Assembly: GCA_002307375.1 (NCBI GenBank) | Contig: NTJI01000001.1 | Coordinates: 1,302,001 to 1,366,000, forward strand | Reading direction: 5' to 3' | Length of the DNA: 64,000 nt | Source: Lysobacteraceae bacterium NML93-0399 | GTDB lineage: Bacteria; Pseudomonadota; Gammaproteobacteria; Xanthomonadales; Xanthomonadaceae | In this document: one piece after another, positions 27,048 to 36,407 of the stretch | Position numbering within the stretch: position 1 is the stretch's first letter | Layout of the letters: every line of letters begins with the position of its first letter | Notes under the pieces: model-generated | What the model saw: the letters and a program-made list of their open reading frames with translations, nothing else | Databases searched by the model: none | What the model was told of the DNA's origin: nothing | Program-made: the position numbers and the translations under genes

Positions 27048-28370
27048 TCAGTCGGCGTCGGGGGCCGGCAGCGGCGGTGCGGCGCGAGGCGGCGTGGGCG
27101 CGGGGTCCGCGTCGCCGTCCGCCTCATCGTCGCGGTGCAGGCGCACGTCCACCGGTGCATCGCTGTGGGCCTGGAACACGCGCAGTCCGAACTCCGGCAG
27201 GATCGCCAGCAGGTGGTCGAAGATGTCCGACTGGATGCCTTCGTAGACCGCCCACGCGGTGTTGTTGGTGAACGCGTAGACCTCCAGCGGCAGGCCGGCT
27301 TCGGTGGGCTGGAGCTGACGCACCAGCAGGGTGAGATCCGGGTGGATGCCCGGGTGGTGCTTCAGGTAGTGCTGGACGTACGCGCGGAACGTGCCGAGGT
27401 TGGTCACGCGGCGATGGTTGACCGCCTCGGCGCCGCGCGCGGCCAGCTTCGCGTTCCACTCGCCCAGTTCCTGGTCCTTGCGGTCGAGATATTCGTCGAG
27501 CACGGTGAAGCGACGGAACTTCGCGATCTCGTCGGGCTCCAGGAACCGCACGCTGCGCTGGTCGAGGTGCAGCGCGCGCTTGATGCGCCGCCCGCCGCCT
27601 TCCGACATCGGCCGCCAGTTCTTGAACGAATCGCTGACCAGTTTCTTCGTCGGCACCGTGGTCACGGTGCGGTCCCAGTTGCGCACGGTGATCGTGTGCA
27701 GCGCGATGTCGATGACGTCGCCATCGGCGTTCTGGCCGGGCATTTCGATCCAGTCGCCTACGCGCACGCGACCGTCGTTGCTGATCTGCACGCTGGCGAC
27801 GAGCGAGAGAATGGTGTCCTGGAAGATCAGCATCAACACCGCGGTCATCGCGCCCAGGCCGGTGACGATGTGCAGGAATTCCGCGCCGATCAGTGTCGCG
27901 ACCACCGAAATGCCCACGAGCGCGAACATGATGATCTTGACGACCTGGAAGTAGCCCTTGATCGGCTTGTTGCGTGCTTCCGGGCGACGCTCGTAACCGC
28001 GGTTGACCGCATCGAGCGCTTTGGAGATCGCCAGCGCGATCGTCACCACCACGAAGACCTGACACAAGCGCTCGACGATCAGCACCAGCTGGGGTGGCAG
28101 CCCGGGAACGACGGTGACGCCCCATGCGATCACCAGGGCCGGCACCACATTGGCCAGGCGCGGAATCACCTGCAGCCGCATCTCGTGGTCGTGGTCGGCG
28201 CCGCCCAGGGGCGTGCGCATCAGCAGCCGCTTGAGGCCGCGCAGCAACACGCGCTTGGTGACGAAGTTTGCCAGCCACGCCAGCAGCAGCAATGCGCACA
28301 CCACCGTGACGGTGTAGGCCCACGGATACGGGGCGAGAACGTCCTGGAGTTGCTGCAATCGCGGCTGCAT
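27048..28370 (-). CDS. Mechanosensitive ion channel family protein (YbdG-like)
   Basis: Protein of 440 residues. Several N-terminal transmembrane helices are followed by the MscS pore/beta domain (LGAMTAVLMLIFQDTILSLV, then GDWIEMPGQNADGDVIDIAL and TVTTVPTKKLVSDSFKNW) and a C-terminal extension (PTEAGLPLEVYAFTNNTAW) typical of the YbdG/miniconductance branch. It probably gates on membrane tension during osmotic downshift. It lies between folK and folB in the same direction, 57 bp from each, so it may share their transcript. Confidence 0.9.
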   Translation of the reverse strand: MQPRLQQLQDVLAPYPWAYTVTVVCALLLLAWLANFVTKRVLLRGLKRLLMRTPLGGADHDHEMRLQVIPRLANVVPALVIAWGVTVVPGLPPQLVLIVERLCQVFVVVTIALAISKALDAVNRGYERRPEARNKPIKGYFQVVKIIMFALVGISVVATLIGAEFLHIVTGLGAMTAVLMLIFQDTILSLVASVQISNDGRVRVGDWIEMPGQNADGDVIDIALHTITVRNWDRTVTTVPTKKLVSDSFKNWRPMSEGGGRRIKRALHLDQRSVRFLEPDEIAKFRRFTVLDEYLDRKDQELGEWNAKLAARGAEAVNHRRVTNLGTFRAYVQHYLKHHPGIHPDLTLLVRQLQPTEAGLPLEVYAFTNNTAWAVYEGIQSDIFDHLLAILPEFGLRVFQAHSDAPVDVRLHRDDEADGDADPAPTPPRAAPPLPAPDAD

Positions 28371-28427
28371 GGTGCGGGGATCTCCTGTCGGGGCGCCGGA
28401 AAAACGGCGACGCCAGGCCCCGGTCGA

Positions 28428-28784
28428 TCAGGCCTGGCGCGTGCGCTGGATGGATACGCCGACCGCGCGTGCACCACGCACCGCACCCGGCTTGCTGAGC
28501 TTCAATCGTACAGACTCGACCTTGAACTCTTCGAGCACGATCGCCGCGCAGTGCTCGGCCAGCGTTTCGACCAGACCGAAATCCGAGGCCGACACGTACT
28601 CGATCAGTCGCTTGCTGACCGCCTTGTAGTTCAGCGTGTCGGCGATGTCGTCACTGGCCGCCGGCACCCGGTTGTCGAACGTCATCTCCAGGTCGAGCAC
28701 CAGCGGCTGGCGGATGCGCCGCTCCCAGTCGTAGATGCCGATCAGCGCCTCGATCTCGAGGCCTTCGATGAAGACGTGGTCCAT
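28428..28784 (-). CDS. folB: Dihydroneopterin aldolase
   Basis: Protein of 118 residues. It converts dihydroneopterin to hydroxymethyl-dihydropterin and glycolaldehyde, the step before FolK. Motifs: MDHVFIEGLEIEALIGIYDWER, DIADTLNYKAVSKRL and LVETLAEHCAAIVLEEF, covering the active-site Glu and Tyr positions. Normal length. It is first in the order folB, mscS-type gene, folK. Confidence 0.93.
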   Translation of the reverse strand: MDHVFIEGLEIEALIGIYDWERRIRQPLVLDLEMTFDNRVPAASDDIADTLNYKAVSKRLIEYVSASDFGLVETLAEHCAAIVLEEFKVESVRLKLSKPGAVRGARAVGVSIQRTRQA

Positions 28785-28793
28785 TGGGAAGTC

Positions 28794-28923
28794 GTGATTG
28801 GTGATTCGTGATTGGTGATTCGAAAAAGCAACAGCAACAGCTTAGCCCGTCGCTCTGCGTGGAAACATCACGCTCGCGACCGCGCCGCTCTTACGAATCG
28901 CCAAGCACGAATCACCCATCACA
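28794..28923. repeat. GTGATTGGTGATTCG element, copy 1
   Basis: The segment begins with the direct repeat GTGATTGGTGATTC twice (28794-28822). It ends with the inverted form CACGAATCACCCATCACA (28906-28923), which runs into the tsaD stop codon. Copies 2 and 3 are at 39243-39332 and 52232-52336. The family is AT-richer than the genome. Confidence 0.75.
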
Positions 28924-29956
28924 CCGCTGCCGCCACCGGCGGCAGCGAGGCCATATCCCAGCGCGGCACCACGTGGACCGCGGCGTCGCCGTGCTGTCCG
29001 GCTTCCAGACGCAGCGCGCCGGCGAAGGCGATCATCGCGCCGTTGTCGGTACACAGCGCCGGGCGCGGGAAGCACACGCGCCCGTCGCGGCGTTGCGCGT
29101 CGGCGTGCAGTTTCTCGCGCAGACGCGTGTTGGCGCCGACGCCGCCGGCGACTACCAGGGTGTTGCAGCCGGTCGCATCCAGCGCGCGCGCGCACTTGAT
29201 CGCAAGCGTGTCGACCACCGCGTCCTCGAAGCCGCGCGCGATGTCGGCCTTCGTCGCGTCCGACTGGTCGCTGCCCTGCCAGGCCAGCAGCACCTGGGTC
29301 TTGAGACCGCTGAAGCTGAAATCCAGACCCGGGCGCGTGGTCATCGGCCGCGGGAAGTTGAACGCGCCCGGGGTGCCGGTCTGCGCGAGCGCAGCCAGCT
29401 GCGGCCCGCCGGGGTACGGCAGGCCCATCAGCTTGGCGGTCTTGTCGAAGGCCTCACCTGCGGCATCGTCGAGCGTTTCGCCGAGCAGGCGATAGCTGCC
29501 GATCGCATCGACCGCGACCAGCTGGGTGTGGCCGCCCGACACCAGCAGCGCGACGAACGGCGCCTGCGGCGGGTCGTCCTCCATCAATGGCGCCAGCAAA
29601 TGGCCTTCCATGTGGTGCACGCCGATTGCCGGCACCTCGAGCGCCCAGGCCAGTGACCGCGCCACACCGGCGCCGACCAGCAACGCGCCGACCAGACCCG
29701 GGCCGGCGGTATAGGCCACGCCGTCGAGGTCGCGCGTCGACAGGCCGGCTTCGGCCAGCGTCTGGCGGATCAGCGGCAGCAGTTTCCGCACGTGGTCGCG
29801 GCTGGCGAGTTCGGGCACCACGCCCCCGTACTCGGCGTGCAGGGCGATCTGGCTGTAGACCGCATGCGCGCGCAGCCCCGCCGCGCCGCCTTGGGCCGTG
29901 TCGTAGACGGCCACGCCGGTTTCGTCGCAGGAGGTTTCGATGCCGAGGACTTTCAT
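28919..29956 (-). CDS. tsaD: tRNA N6-threonylcarbamoyladenosine transferase TsaD
   Basis: Protein of 345 residues from ATG 29956 ([19 protein letters not shown]), the universal family start; the long open frame upstream is antisense to rpsU. It transfers the threonylcarbamoyl group to A37 of ANN-decoding tRNAs with TsaB/TsaE. Metal ligands: H115 and H119 in HHMEGHL, and Asp in [16 protein letters not shown] ATPase motifs [11 protein letters not shown] and [10 protein letters not shown] are present. It diverges from rpsU, the classical arrangement in gammaproteobacteria. Confidence 0.96.
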   Translation of the reverse strand: MKVLGIETSCDETGVAVYDTAQGGAAGLRAHAVYSQIALHAEYGGVVPELASRDHVRKLLPLIRQTLAEAGLSTRDLDGVAYTAGPGLVGALLVGAGVARSLAWALEVPAIGVHHMEGHLLAPLMEDDPPQAPFVALLVSGGHTQLVAVDAIGSYRLLGETLDDAAGEAFDKTAKLMGLPYPGGPQLAALAQTGTPGAFNFPRPMTTRPGLDFSFSGLKTQVLLAWQGSDQSDATKADIARGFEDAVVDTLAIKCARALDATGCNTLVVAGGVGANTRLREKLHADAQRRDGRVCFPRPALCTDNGAMIAFAGALRLEAGQHGDAAVHVVPRWDMASLPPVAAAV

Positions 29957-30012
29957 GAGCGGGGCCGGAAGCGGACGGAAAACACCGCGCCGGGCGCGGC
30001 CGACCCGGTGGC

Positions 30013-30042
30013 TTGCGCCTGCCGCCGGGACGCGGCTATGAT
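30013..30042 (+). promoter_or_regulatory. Candidate sigma-70 promoter of rpsU
   Basis: TTGCGC (30013-30018), an 18-bp spacer and TATGAT (30037-30042) lie between divergent tsaD and rpsU, 95 bp before the rpsU ATG. It is the only good -10 match in this GC-rich gap. Confidence 0.6.
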
Positions 30043-30136
30043 ACGCGGCTCGCCGGGACGTGACCCGGCAGATTCCGAATTCGCAAAGATTCGATCCGGC
30101 CTCCACGGGCCGGGTGTCCAGATCCCCGGAGATTCC

Positions 30137-30352
30137 ATGCCTAGCGTCAAAGTCCGCGAAAACGAACCCTTCGAGTTTGCGCTGCGTCGTTTCAAGCGCA
30201 CCTGCGAGAAGGCGGGCGTGCTCGCCGAAACCCGCAAGCGCGAGTTCTACGAGAAGCCGACCCAGGAGCGCAAGCGCAAGGCCGCTGCCGCTGTGAAGCG
30301 TCAGGCCCGCCGCGTTTCGCGCGACGTCACCAAGCGCCAGCGCCTGTACTGA
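30137..30352 (+). CDS. rpsU: 30S ribosomal protein S21
   Basis: Protein of 71 residues ([20 protein letters not shown]...), the standard S21 length, with the Lys/Arg-rich C-terminal helix ([17 protein letters not shown]). S21 takes part in initiation on the 30S subunit. GGAGATTCC precedes the ATG. A strong terminator follows at 30399, so much of the transcription probably stops before yqeY. Confidence 0.97.
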   Translation: MPSVKVRENEPFEFALRRFKRTCEKAGVLAETRKREFYEKPTQERKRKAAAAVKRQARRVSRDVTKRQRLY

Positions 30353-30398
30353 TCGGCGCCTGCCGGACGATTCCGTCCGGTCCGATCGCTCGTGACGC

Positions 30399-30432
30399 AA
30401 AAGCCGGCAGCGCATCGCGCGGCCGGCTTTTT
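30399..30432 (+). terminator. Rho-independent terminator after rpsU
   Basis: AAAAGCCGGC and GCCGGCTTTTT pair as a stem around a 13-nt loop and end in a T-run. This is the clearest intrinsic terminator in the window. Confidence 0.85.
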
Positions 30433-30485
30433 GTCGTGTCTGCGGCGCCTGCCTTGTCCACCTTTTATCCCAGACGGATTCCGCC

Positions 30486-30932
30486 ATGCCCCTGAAGCAG
30501 CAACTCACCGACGACATGAAGGCCGCGATGAAGAGCGGCGACAAGCACGCGCTGGGCGTGATCCGCCTGATGCTGGCCGCGGTCAAGCAGCGCGAGGTCG
30601 ACGAGCGTACCGAACTCGACGATGCCGCCGTGCTGGCCGTGCTGGAGAAGATGGTCAAGCAGCGCCGCGATTCGGTCAGCCAGTACGAGTCCGCCGCGCG
30701 CGAGGATCTGGCGCAGGTCGAGCGCGAGGAGATCGTCGTGATCGAGCGCTATCTGCCGGCCAAGCTCGATGAGGCGGAGATCCTGGCGGCCATCGCCGCG
30801 GCGAAGGCCGAGACAGGCGCCGCCGGCCCGGCCGACATCGGCAAGCTGATGGGCGTGCTCAAGCCGCAGTTGGCCGGCCAGGCCGACATGGGCGTGGTCT
30901 CGCGGCTGGTGAAGCAGTCGCTGTCGAACTGA
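30486..30932 (+). CDS. yqeY: GatB/YqeY domain-containing protein
   Basis: Protein of 148 residues: [20 protein letters not shown] at the start, [18 protein letters not shown] and a C-terminal [25 protein letters not shown]. It is the stand-alone form of the tRNA-binding tail of GatB, of unknown precise role. Commonly found between rpsU and dnaG. The stop codon shares a base with the start of the GNAT gene (TGATG), so the two are coupled. Confidence 0.92.
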   Translation: MPLKQQLTDDMKAAMKSGDKHALGVIRLMLAAVKQREVDERTELDDAAVLAVLEKMVKQRRDSVSQYESAAREDLAQVEREEIVVIERYLPAKLDEAEILAAIAAAKAETGAAGPADIGKLMGVLKPQLAGQADMGVVSRLVKQSLSN

Positions 30933-31432
30933 TGACCGGCGAGGCCGCCCGCGTCATCCTGCGGCCCGCCTGCGTCGACGATGTGCCGGCGGTGCTGGCG
31001 ATGATCCGCGAGCTGGCCGAATACGAGCGTCTCGCCGATGCGGTGGTCGCCGACGAGGCGCGGCTGCGCGCCGCGCTGTTCGGCCCGGAACCCGCGGCCG
31101 AAGTGGTGATGGCCGACGTCGATGGCGCGCCGGCCGGTTTCGCGCTGTTCTTCCATACCTTCTCGACCTTCCTCGGTCGCCGCGGCCTGTATCTCGAAGA
31201 CCTGTTCGTGCGACCCGCGTATCGCGGGCGCGGCATCGGCCTGGCGCTGATGCGGCATCTGGCCGCGCTTGCACTCGCACGCGACTGCGGCCGCTTCGAG
31301 TGGACCGTGCTCGACTGGAATGCGCCGGCGATCGGTTTCTACCGGCGCCTGGGCGCGGTGGCGCAGTCGGACTGGACGGTGCAGCGCCTCGAAGGCGCCA
31401 GCTTGCGCGCACTCGCGCAGCGGGCCGGCTGA
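30932..31432 (+). CDS. GNAT family N-acetyltransferase
   Basis: Protein of 166 residues with the acetyl-CoA motif RPAYRGRGIGLALMRHLAALA and the terminal APAIGFYRRLGA of GNAT enzymes. The N-terminal RPACVDDVPAVLAMIRELAEYE and the YLEDLFV segment resemble diamine/thialysine acetyltransferases. The substrate is unproven. Translationally coupled to yqeY. Confidence 0.88.
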   Translation: MTGEAARVILRPACVDDVPAVLAMIRELAEYERLADAVVADEARLRAALFGPEPAAEVVMADVDGAPAGFALFFHTFSTFLGRRGLYLEDLFVRPAYRGRGIGLALMRHLAALALARDCGRFEWTVLDWNAPAIGFYRRLGAVAQSDWTVQRLEGASLRALAQRAG

Positions 31433-31524
31433 GCGGCCGTCACGCCCCGCAACGACGCCCCGCCTAAGGTGGCGGCAACGCCGCGAAGGACGCCTGCGTC
31501 CCGGCCCCACGATCCCCGATTCGC

Positions 31525-32511
31525 ATGACCGCAGCCCCCCAGGACCGCCCGGACCCCGACGCGCCCGCCGCCCACACCCGCTGGGGCCGCCTGCGCCATC
31601 GCATCGACAAGGGCGTGAGCCGGGTGGAGGACAGCCTGCCGGTCGCGCTGGTGAAACGCTTCGTCGATGCCGACCTGCTGACCCAGGCCGCCTCGCTGTC
31701 GTTCTACACGCTGATCTCGCTGGCGCCGATGCTGGTGCTGGTGCTGTGGATCACCGCCTCGCTCTATCCCTCGGCGCAGGAAGCGTTGCTCGAGCAGATC
31801 GGTCTGCTGGCCGGCGAAGGCGCGCAGACGGTCGCGCGCACCGTGATCCAGAACGCGAACGAGCAGCCGGACGTCGGCTCGCTCGCCGGGCTGTGGAGCA
31901 CACTGCTGCTGTTCGTCGGCGCCACGGTGGTGTTCGCGCAGCTGCAGGGCACGCTGAACCTGATCTTCCGCACCGAGAGCGGGCGCCTGCCCGGGGGCCT
32001 GAAGGCATTCCTGCGCAAGCGCGTGTTCTCGGTGGGCGTGGTGTTCGCACTCGGCTTCCTGGTGCTGGTCTCGACCCTGACGACGACCGCGGTGGAAGTG
32101 ATCTTCGCCAACGTGCCCTCGATCCTGCCGCTGGTGGGCAACACGCTGATGCTGGTGATCTATTCGCTGGCCTTCGCCCTGCTCTATCACTACCTGCCCG
32201 ATCGCCGCGTGCGCTGGCGCCAGGCCATGTTCGGCGGTGTGATCACTTCGGTGCTGTTCGTCATCGGCCGCTGGGCCATCGGGCTGTACATCACCCATGC
32301 CGCGCCGGGCAGTGCCTACGGCTCGTTCGGGACGCTGGTGATCCTGCTGATCTGGATGTACTACGCGGCGACGATCTTCTTCGTCGGCGCGCTGATCACC
32401 GCGGTCATCGACGAACGCCTGCGCCGCGCCTCCGTCGACCGGAAACTGGCCGAACGCGCCGAACGCCAGGCCGCCGCGGCCGCGCATCCGCCGCCGCCGA
32501 CGACACCCTGA
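31525..32511 (+). CDS. YihY/virulence factor BrkB family membrane protein
   Basis: Protein of 328 residues with six predicted membrane helices. Family motifs: AASLSFYTLISLAPMLVLVL, then FAQLQGTLNLIFRTE, YHYLPDRRVRWRQAMFGG and PGSAYGSFGTLVILLIWMYYAA. Both ends are cytoplasmic-looking and charged. Function is unresolved (the old RNase BN name is wrong for this family). It lies 92 bp after the GNAT gene, which stops just before a GGTGGCGGCAACGCC-rich spacer. Confidence 0.92.
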   Translation: MTAAPQDRPDPDAPAAHTRWGRLRHRIDKGVSRVEDSLPVALVKRFVDADLLTQAASLSFYTLISLAPMLVLVLWITASLYPSAQEALLEQIGLLAGEGAQTVARTVIQNANEQPDVGSLAGLWSTLLLFVGATVVFAQLQGTLNLIFRTESGRLPGGLKAFLRKRVFSVGVVFALGFLVLVSTLTTTAVEVIFANVPSILPLVGNTLMLVIYSLAFALLYHYLPDRRVRWRQAMFGGVITSVLFVIGRWAIGLYITHAAPGSAYGSFGTLVILLIWMYYAATIFFVGALITAVIDERLRRASVDRKLAERAERQAAAAAHPPPPTTP

Positions 32512-32646
32512 TATCGCCCGCGGGCGCGGCGGGGCGGCCCGCGCATGGCATCCTAGCGTCCGCATGATCCGCGTCGTTTCCGTTGCCCATCGTCCGCTCC
32601 GCGCCCGTCGCGCGGGCGCCTGCGCGCGCCCAGGGGCGACGCACTG

Positions 32647-34377
32647 ATGGCGCGCATCCCCGACGCCTTCATCGACGACCTGCTGGCGCGCACCGACATC
32701 GTCGAGGTGATCAACGCGCGCGTGCCGCTGAAGCGACAGGGCAAGGAATATTCGTCGCGCTGTCCGTTCCACGACGAGCGCTCGGCAAGCTTCACCGTCT
32801 CGCCGACCAAGCAGTTCTATCACTGCTTCGGCTGCGGCGCGCACGGCACCGCGATCAGCTTCCTGATGAATTACGACCGCCTCGAGTTCCTCGATGCGGT
32901 CGACGAACTGGCCAAGCGCGCGGGCATGGAAGTGCCGCGCGATACCCAGCAGCGCGAGGCGCGTCCCGACAGCGCGCCGATGTACGACGCGCTCGAGGCC
33001 GCATCGCGCTTCTTCGTGCGCCAGCTCGCCGGACACGAGGGCGCGCGTACCTACCTCGATCGCCGCGGCCTGGACGACGCCACCCGCACGACGTTCGGCA
33101 TCGGCTATGCACCCGACGGGTTTTCCGCGCTCAAGGACGCACTGGGCAAGGACGACGCGCGCCGCATCGCGGTGATGGAGAAGGTCGGCCTGTTGTCGAA
33201 GAACGACCGCGGCCACAGCTACGACAAGTTCCGCGACCGGGTGATGTTCCCGATCCACGACCGCCGCGGCCGCGTGATTGCGTTCGGCGGGCGCGTGCTC
33301 AAGGCCGAGGATTCGCCCAAATACCTCAACTCGCCCGAGACGCCGCTGTTCCACAAGGGCCGCGAACTCTACGGCCTGTGGCAGGTGCGCCAGGCCAACC
33401 AGAAGATCGAGCGGCTGGTGGTGGTCGAGGGTTACATGGACGTGGTCTCGCTGTTCCAGTTCGGCGTGCCGCAGGCCGTTGCGACCCTGGGCACGGCGAC
33501 CACGCCCGACCACGCCGAGCTGCTGTTCCGCAATGCACCCGACGTGTTCTTCTGCTTCGACGGCGACGCTGCCGGTCGCCGCGCGGCGACGCGGGCGATG
33601 GAGTCGGTATTGCCGCGCATGCGCGACGGCCGCCAGGCGTTCTTTCTGTTCCTGCCCGACGGCGAGGACCCCGACACCATCGTGCGCAGCGAGGGCGCGG
33701 CCGGGTTCGAGGCGCGCCTGACGCAGGCGACGCCGCTGTCGACGTTCTTCTTCGACACCCTGGGCGAAGGCATCAACCTGTCCACGCTCGACGGCAAGGC
33801 GCGGCTGGCCGAACGCGCCAAACCGATGCTCGGGCAGATTCCCGACGGCGCCTTCGCCGACCTGATGCGCCAGCGCCTGGCCGAGCTGACCGGTATCGGC
33901 GCCGCAGGTCCGACAACAACCGGCCCGGCGCCGATGCGCATGGCCCGCGGCGGTCGTGGGGCGCCACCGCCCAAGCGCAGCCTGGTGCGCCACGCGATCG
34001 CCCTGCTGCTGCAGAAGCCGGGCCTGGCCGCGGACCTGCCGCCGCCCTACCCGTTCGTCGCCCTGCGCCAGCCGGGCATCGAACTGCTGACCGAACTGAT
34101 CGCGATCGCCAGCGTGCGGCCGGACATCACCACCGGCGTGCTGCTGTCGCAGTTCGACGGGCGCGAAGAAGCCCCGGCGCTGCGCAAGCTCGCCAGCCAG
34201 AGCCTGCCCGGCGACGCGACGACCTGGGCGCTGGAACTGGGCGACGTCATCGCCCAGCTCGACCGCCAGGTGCTGCAGCAGAAGATCGACGATCTGCTGG
34301 GCCAGCAGCGCGCCGGCACGCTGGACGCAGCCGGCAAGCAGACCTTGCGCGACCTGCTGCTGCAACGCGCGCGCTGA
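32647..34377 (+). CDS. dnaG: DNA primase
   Basis: Protein of 576 residues, the usual length. It makes RNA primers at the replication fork. N-terminal CHC2 zinc finger: C39, H42, C60, C63 (CPFH... and HCFGC). The catalytic core has a TOPRIM domain (RLVVVEGYMDVVSLFQFGV, then FCFDGDAAGRRAA). The C-terminal helicase-interacting domain ends in LLLQRAR. Together with rpsU it marks the macromolecular-synthesis cluster; rpoD does not follow directly in this window. Confidence 0.96.
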   Translation: MARIPDAFIDDLLARTDIVEVINARVPLKRQGKEYSSRCPFHDERSASFTVSPTKQFYHCFGCGAHGTAISFLMNYDRLEFLDAVDELAKRAGMEVPRDTQQREARPDSAPMYDALEAASRFFVRQLAGHEGARTYLDRRGLDDATRTTFGIGYAPDGFSALKDALGKDDARRIAVMEKVGLLSKNDRGHSYDKFRDRVMFPIHDRRGRVIAFGGRVLKAEDSPKYLNSPETPLFHKGRELYGLWQVRQANQKIERLVVVEGYMDVVSLFQFGVPQAVATLGTATTPDHAELLFRNAPDVFFCFDGDAAGRRAATRAMESVLPRMRDGRQAFFLFLPDGEDPDTIVRSEGAAGFEARLTQATPLSTFFFDTLGEGINLSTLDGKARLAERAKPMLGQIPDGAFADLMRQRLAELTGIGAAGPTTTGPAPMRMARGGRGAPPPKRSLVRHAIALLLQKPGLAADLPPPYPFVALRQPGIELLTELIAIASVRPDITTGVLLSQFDGREEAPALRKLASQSLPGDATTWALELGDVIAQLDRQVLQQKIDDLLGQQRAGTLDAAGKQTLRDLLLQRAR

Positions 34378-34586
34378 GACGGATTGCAAACGTTTTCAGG
34401 CACATGCGCTGACGCCCTGATGACGATTCTTTAACCTCGATGCTGGTCTGATCCGCGCCAGGGGATCGACAGGTGACGTCCGCGCACGCGCAGCCACCCG
34501 TCCGTCCAGTACCGCAATCGGCCGAGTCCGCACAGACGGGTCCGGCGCGGGCACCCGCCCTTTCCCTTCCCCGACAGGCTCGACCC

Positions 34587-35219
34587 ATGCCCGCTTTCCG
34601 ACCGCTGCCGACGCGCCTTGGCGCCGGACTCGCGCTTTCCCTGGCCCTGTTCGCCGGTGCCTGCGCCAAGATCGACACGCCGCCGCCGTTGGCCAAGCCG
34701 CTGCACATCGACCTGGCCGCGCCGGTCGCCGAGCAGGTCGACCTGGCCTGGCCGCAGTCCAATGGCACGTTGGCGGCCGAGCACACCATCGCCCAGCCGC
34801 GCGACGTCACCTTGCGCCTGCCCGATGGCCAGCAGATCGTGGTGCCGGCCGATCGCGTGGTCTTCAAGCAGAAGGACGGCCTGCTCAGCGGCGTCGCCAT
34901 CCAGCCCGAAGGCGGCGCGCTCGAACATCCCGAGGCGGTCGCCCGCACCCGTCAGCTGCTCGAAGCCAACCGTCTGTTGGATCCGACGCTTGCGCAGACG
35001 CTCGACGGCTGGGCGGTCGGCGGCAACGCGCAGCAGAGCGCACGGGTCATGATCCGCGACGTCGACGTGCAGGTCGGGCTGACGCCCGGTCGCAAGTCCG
35101 GCTGGCAGGCCACGCTCGATTTCGAACCGCGCGCCTGCGACATGCCGGCGGGCCTTGATGGCGATCCCGATGCCTGCCTGATGGCGACGCCGACGCCGAC
35201 GGTCGTCGCCGGCGGCTGA
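34587..35219 (+). CDS. Putative lipoprotein of unknown function
   Basis: Protein of 210 residues from ATG 34587. A lipoprotein signal (LGAGLALSLALFAGAC) puts the lipid cysteine near residue 22. The mature part has a short beta-rich segment (PRDVTLRLPDGQQIVVPADRVVFKQ) and a helical stretch HPEAVARTRQLLEANRLL; no family is recognised. The frame is open 38 codons upstream without a signal peptide, so this start is preferred. A terminator follows at 35266. Confidence 0.7.
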   Translation: MPAFRPLPTRLGAGLALSLALFAGACAKIDTPPPLAKPLHIDLAAPVAEQVDLAWPQSNGTLAAEHTIAQPRDVTLRLPDGQQIVVPADRVVFKQKDGLLSGVAIQPEGGALEHPEAVARTRQLLEANRLLDPTLAQTLDGWAVGGNAQQSARVMIRDVDVQVGLTPGRKSGWQATLDFEPRACDMPAGLDGDPDACLMATPTPTVVAGG

Positions 35220-35265
35220 TCGGAGCGCGGCGCCCGGCGCCGCCGGGGCGCAAGATTCTAAGCAG

Positions 35266-35289
35266 ACGCCGGCTCCGGGCCGGCGTTTT
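35266..35289 (+). terminator. Rho-independent terminator after lipoprotein gene
   Basis: An 8-bp stem ACGCCGGC / GCCGGCGT with a 5-nt loop is followed by TTTT. It is placed 47 bp after the stop and faces the convergent ctaB gene. Confidence 0.8.
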
Positions 35290-35473
35290 GCATTGCCGGG
35301 CCGGGTGAAGTTCCCGGGACCCATGCGGCAGCCCGTCGTGCCCGCCACTGATGCGCCGACGGTCGCGCACGACCGGCATTCTTCAAGGTGTCTTTGCGCG
35401 GCGGCCGAGCATGCGTCCGGCCCACTCACGTGGAACAAGCATCGGCTCGCGGCGACCGGCCGCTATGACGCGC

Positions 35474-36406
35474 TCAGGCCATCCGCTGCCAGTCCAGCGC
35501 CCCTGCCGCCGCGCCGGCGCCCGGCAGCCATGGCATCAGCCAGTGGTCGACCAGCAGGAACGCGAACAGCGCCATCAGGTAGACGACCGAGTAGTTGAAC
35601 ATCCGCATCGGGAAGAAATCGTCCGGCGGGTCGAACAGGCGCCATGCGTACCAGAGGAACACCAGGCCCAGCACGACCGCGCCGCCCAGATAGAACACGC
35701 CGCTCATGCCGATCGCGACCGGCAGCAGGGTGATCACCACCAGCAGCACCGTGTAGATGAGGATCGACCAGCGCGTATAGGCCACGCCATGGGTGACCGG
35801 CAGCATCGGCACCAGCGCGCGGGCGTAGTCGTCGCGGCGGAAGATCGCCAGCGCCCAGAAGTGCGGCGGTGTCCACACGAAGATGATCAGCACCAGCAGC
35901 AGGGCGTGCGCCCAGTCCCAGGGCCCTTCCATGTTGGTGACCGCCGCCCAGCCCAGCAGCGGCGGTGCGGCGCCGGCGACGCCGCCGATGACGATATTCT
36001 GCGGCGTCGCGCGCTTGAGCCAGCCGGTGTAGATCACCGCGTAGCCGATCAGCGAAGCGAAGGTCAGCACGGCGGTCAGCACGTTCACCAGCAGCACCAG
36101 CACCGCCATCGACGCCGCACCCAGCGCCAGTGCGAACACCAGCACCTGTACCGGGCGCAGCGCGCCGGTCGCCAGCGGCCGATGCGCGGTGCGCGCCATG
36201 ACCTTGTCGATGCGCTGGTCGATGAGGTGGTTGATCGCCGCCGCAGACGCTGCCGCCAGCCAGATGCCGAGCAGGCCGAAGATGCTCTCGCGCCACGGCG
36301 GCAGCGCCGGCACCGCCAGGAACATGCCCACCAGCGCGGTGAACACGATCAGCGAGACGACGCGCGGCTTGGTCAGCGCCCAGTATTCGCGAGCCTTGCC
36401 AGCCAC
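35474..36406 (-). CDS. ctaB: Heme o synthase (protoheme IX farnesyltransferase)
   Basis: Protein of 310 residues with about nine membrane helices. It attaches a farnesyl group to heme b, giving heme o for the oxidase. Motifs: [20 protein letters not shown], the first Asp-rich prenyl-diphosphate site, and [17 protein letters not shown], the second. Heme A synthase ends one base before its start, so the two form one operon with the SCO-like and SURF1 genes. Confidence 0.95.
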   Translation of the reverse strand: MAGKAREYWALTKPRVVSLIVFTALVGMFLAVPALPPWRESIFGLLGIWLAAASAAAINHLIDQRIDKVMARTAHRPLATGALRPVQVLVFALALGAASMAVLVLLVNVLTAVLTFASLIGYAVIYTGWLKRATPQNIVIGGVAGAAPPLLGWAAVTNMEGPWDWAHALLLVLIIFVWTPPHFWALAIFRRDDYARALVPMLPVTHGVAYTRWSILIYTVLLVVITLLPVAIGMSGVFYLGGAVVLGLVFLWYAWRLFDPPDDFFPMRMFNYSVVYLMALFAFLLVDHWLMPWLPGAGAAAGALDWQRMA

Positions 36407-36407
36407 G

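Noticed and set aside
26481..28811. A 776-residue open frame on +
   Set aside because: Antisense to folK, the MscS-type channel and folB, all of which carry family motifs.
31339..34389. A 1016-residue open frame on -
   Set aside because: Antisense to dnaG and yihY; composition typical of shadow frames.
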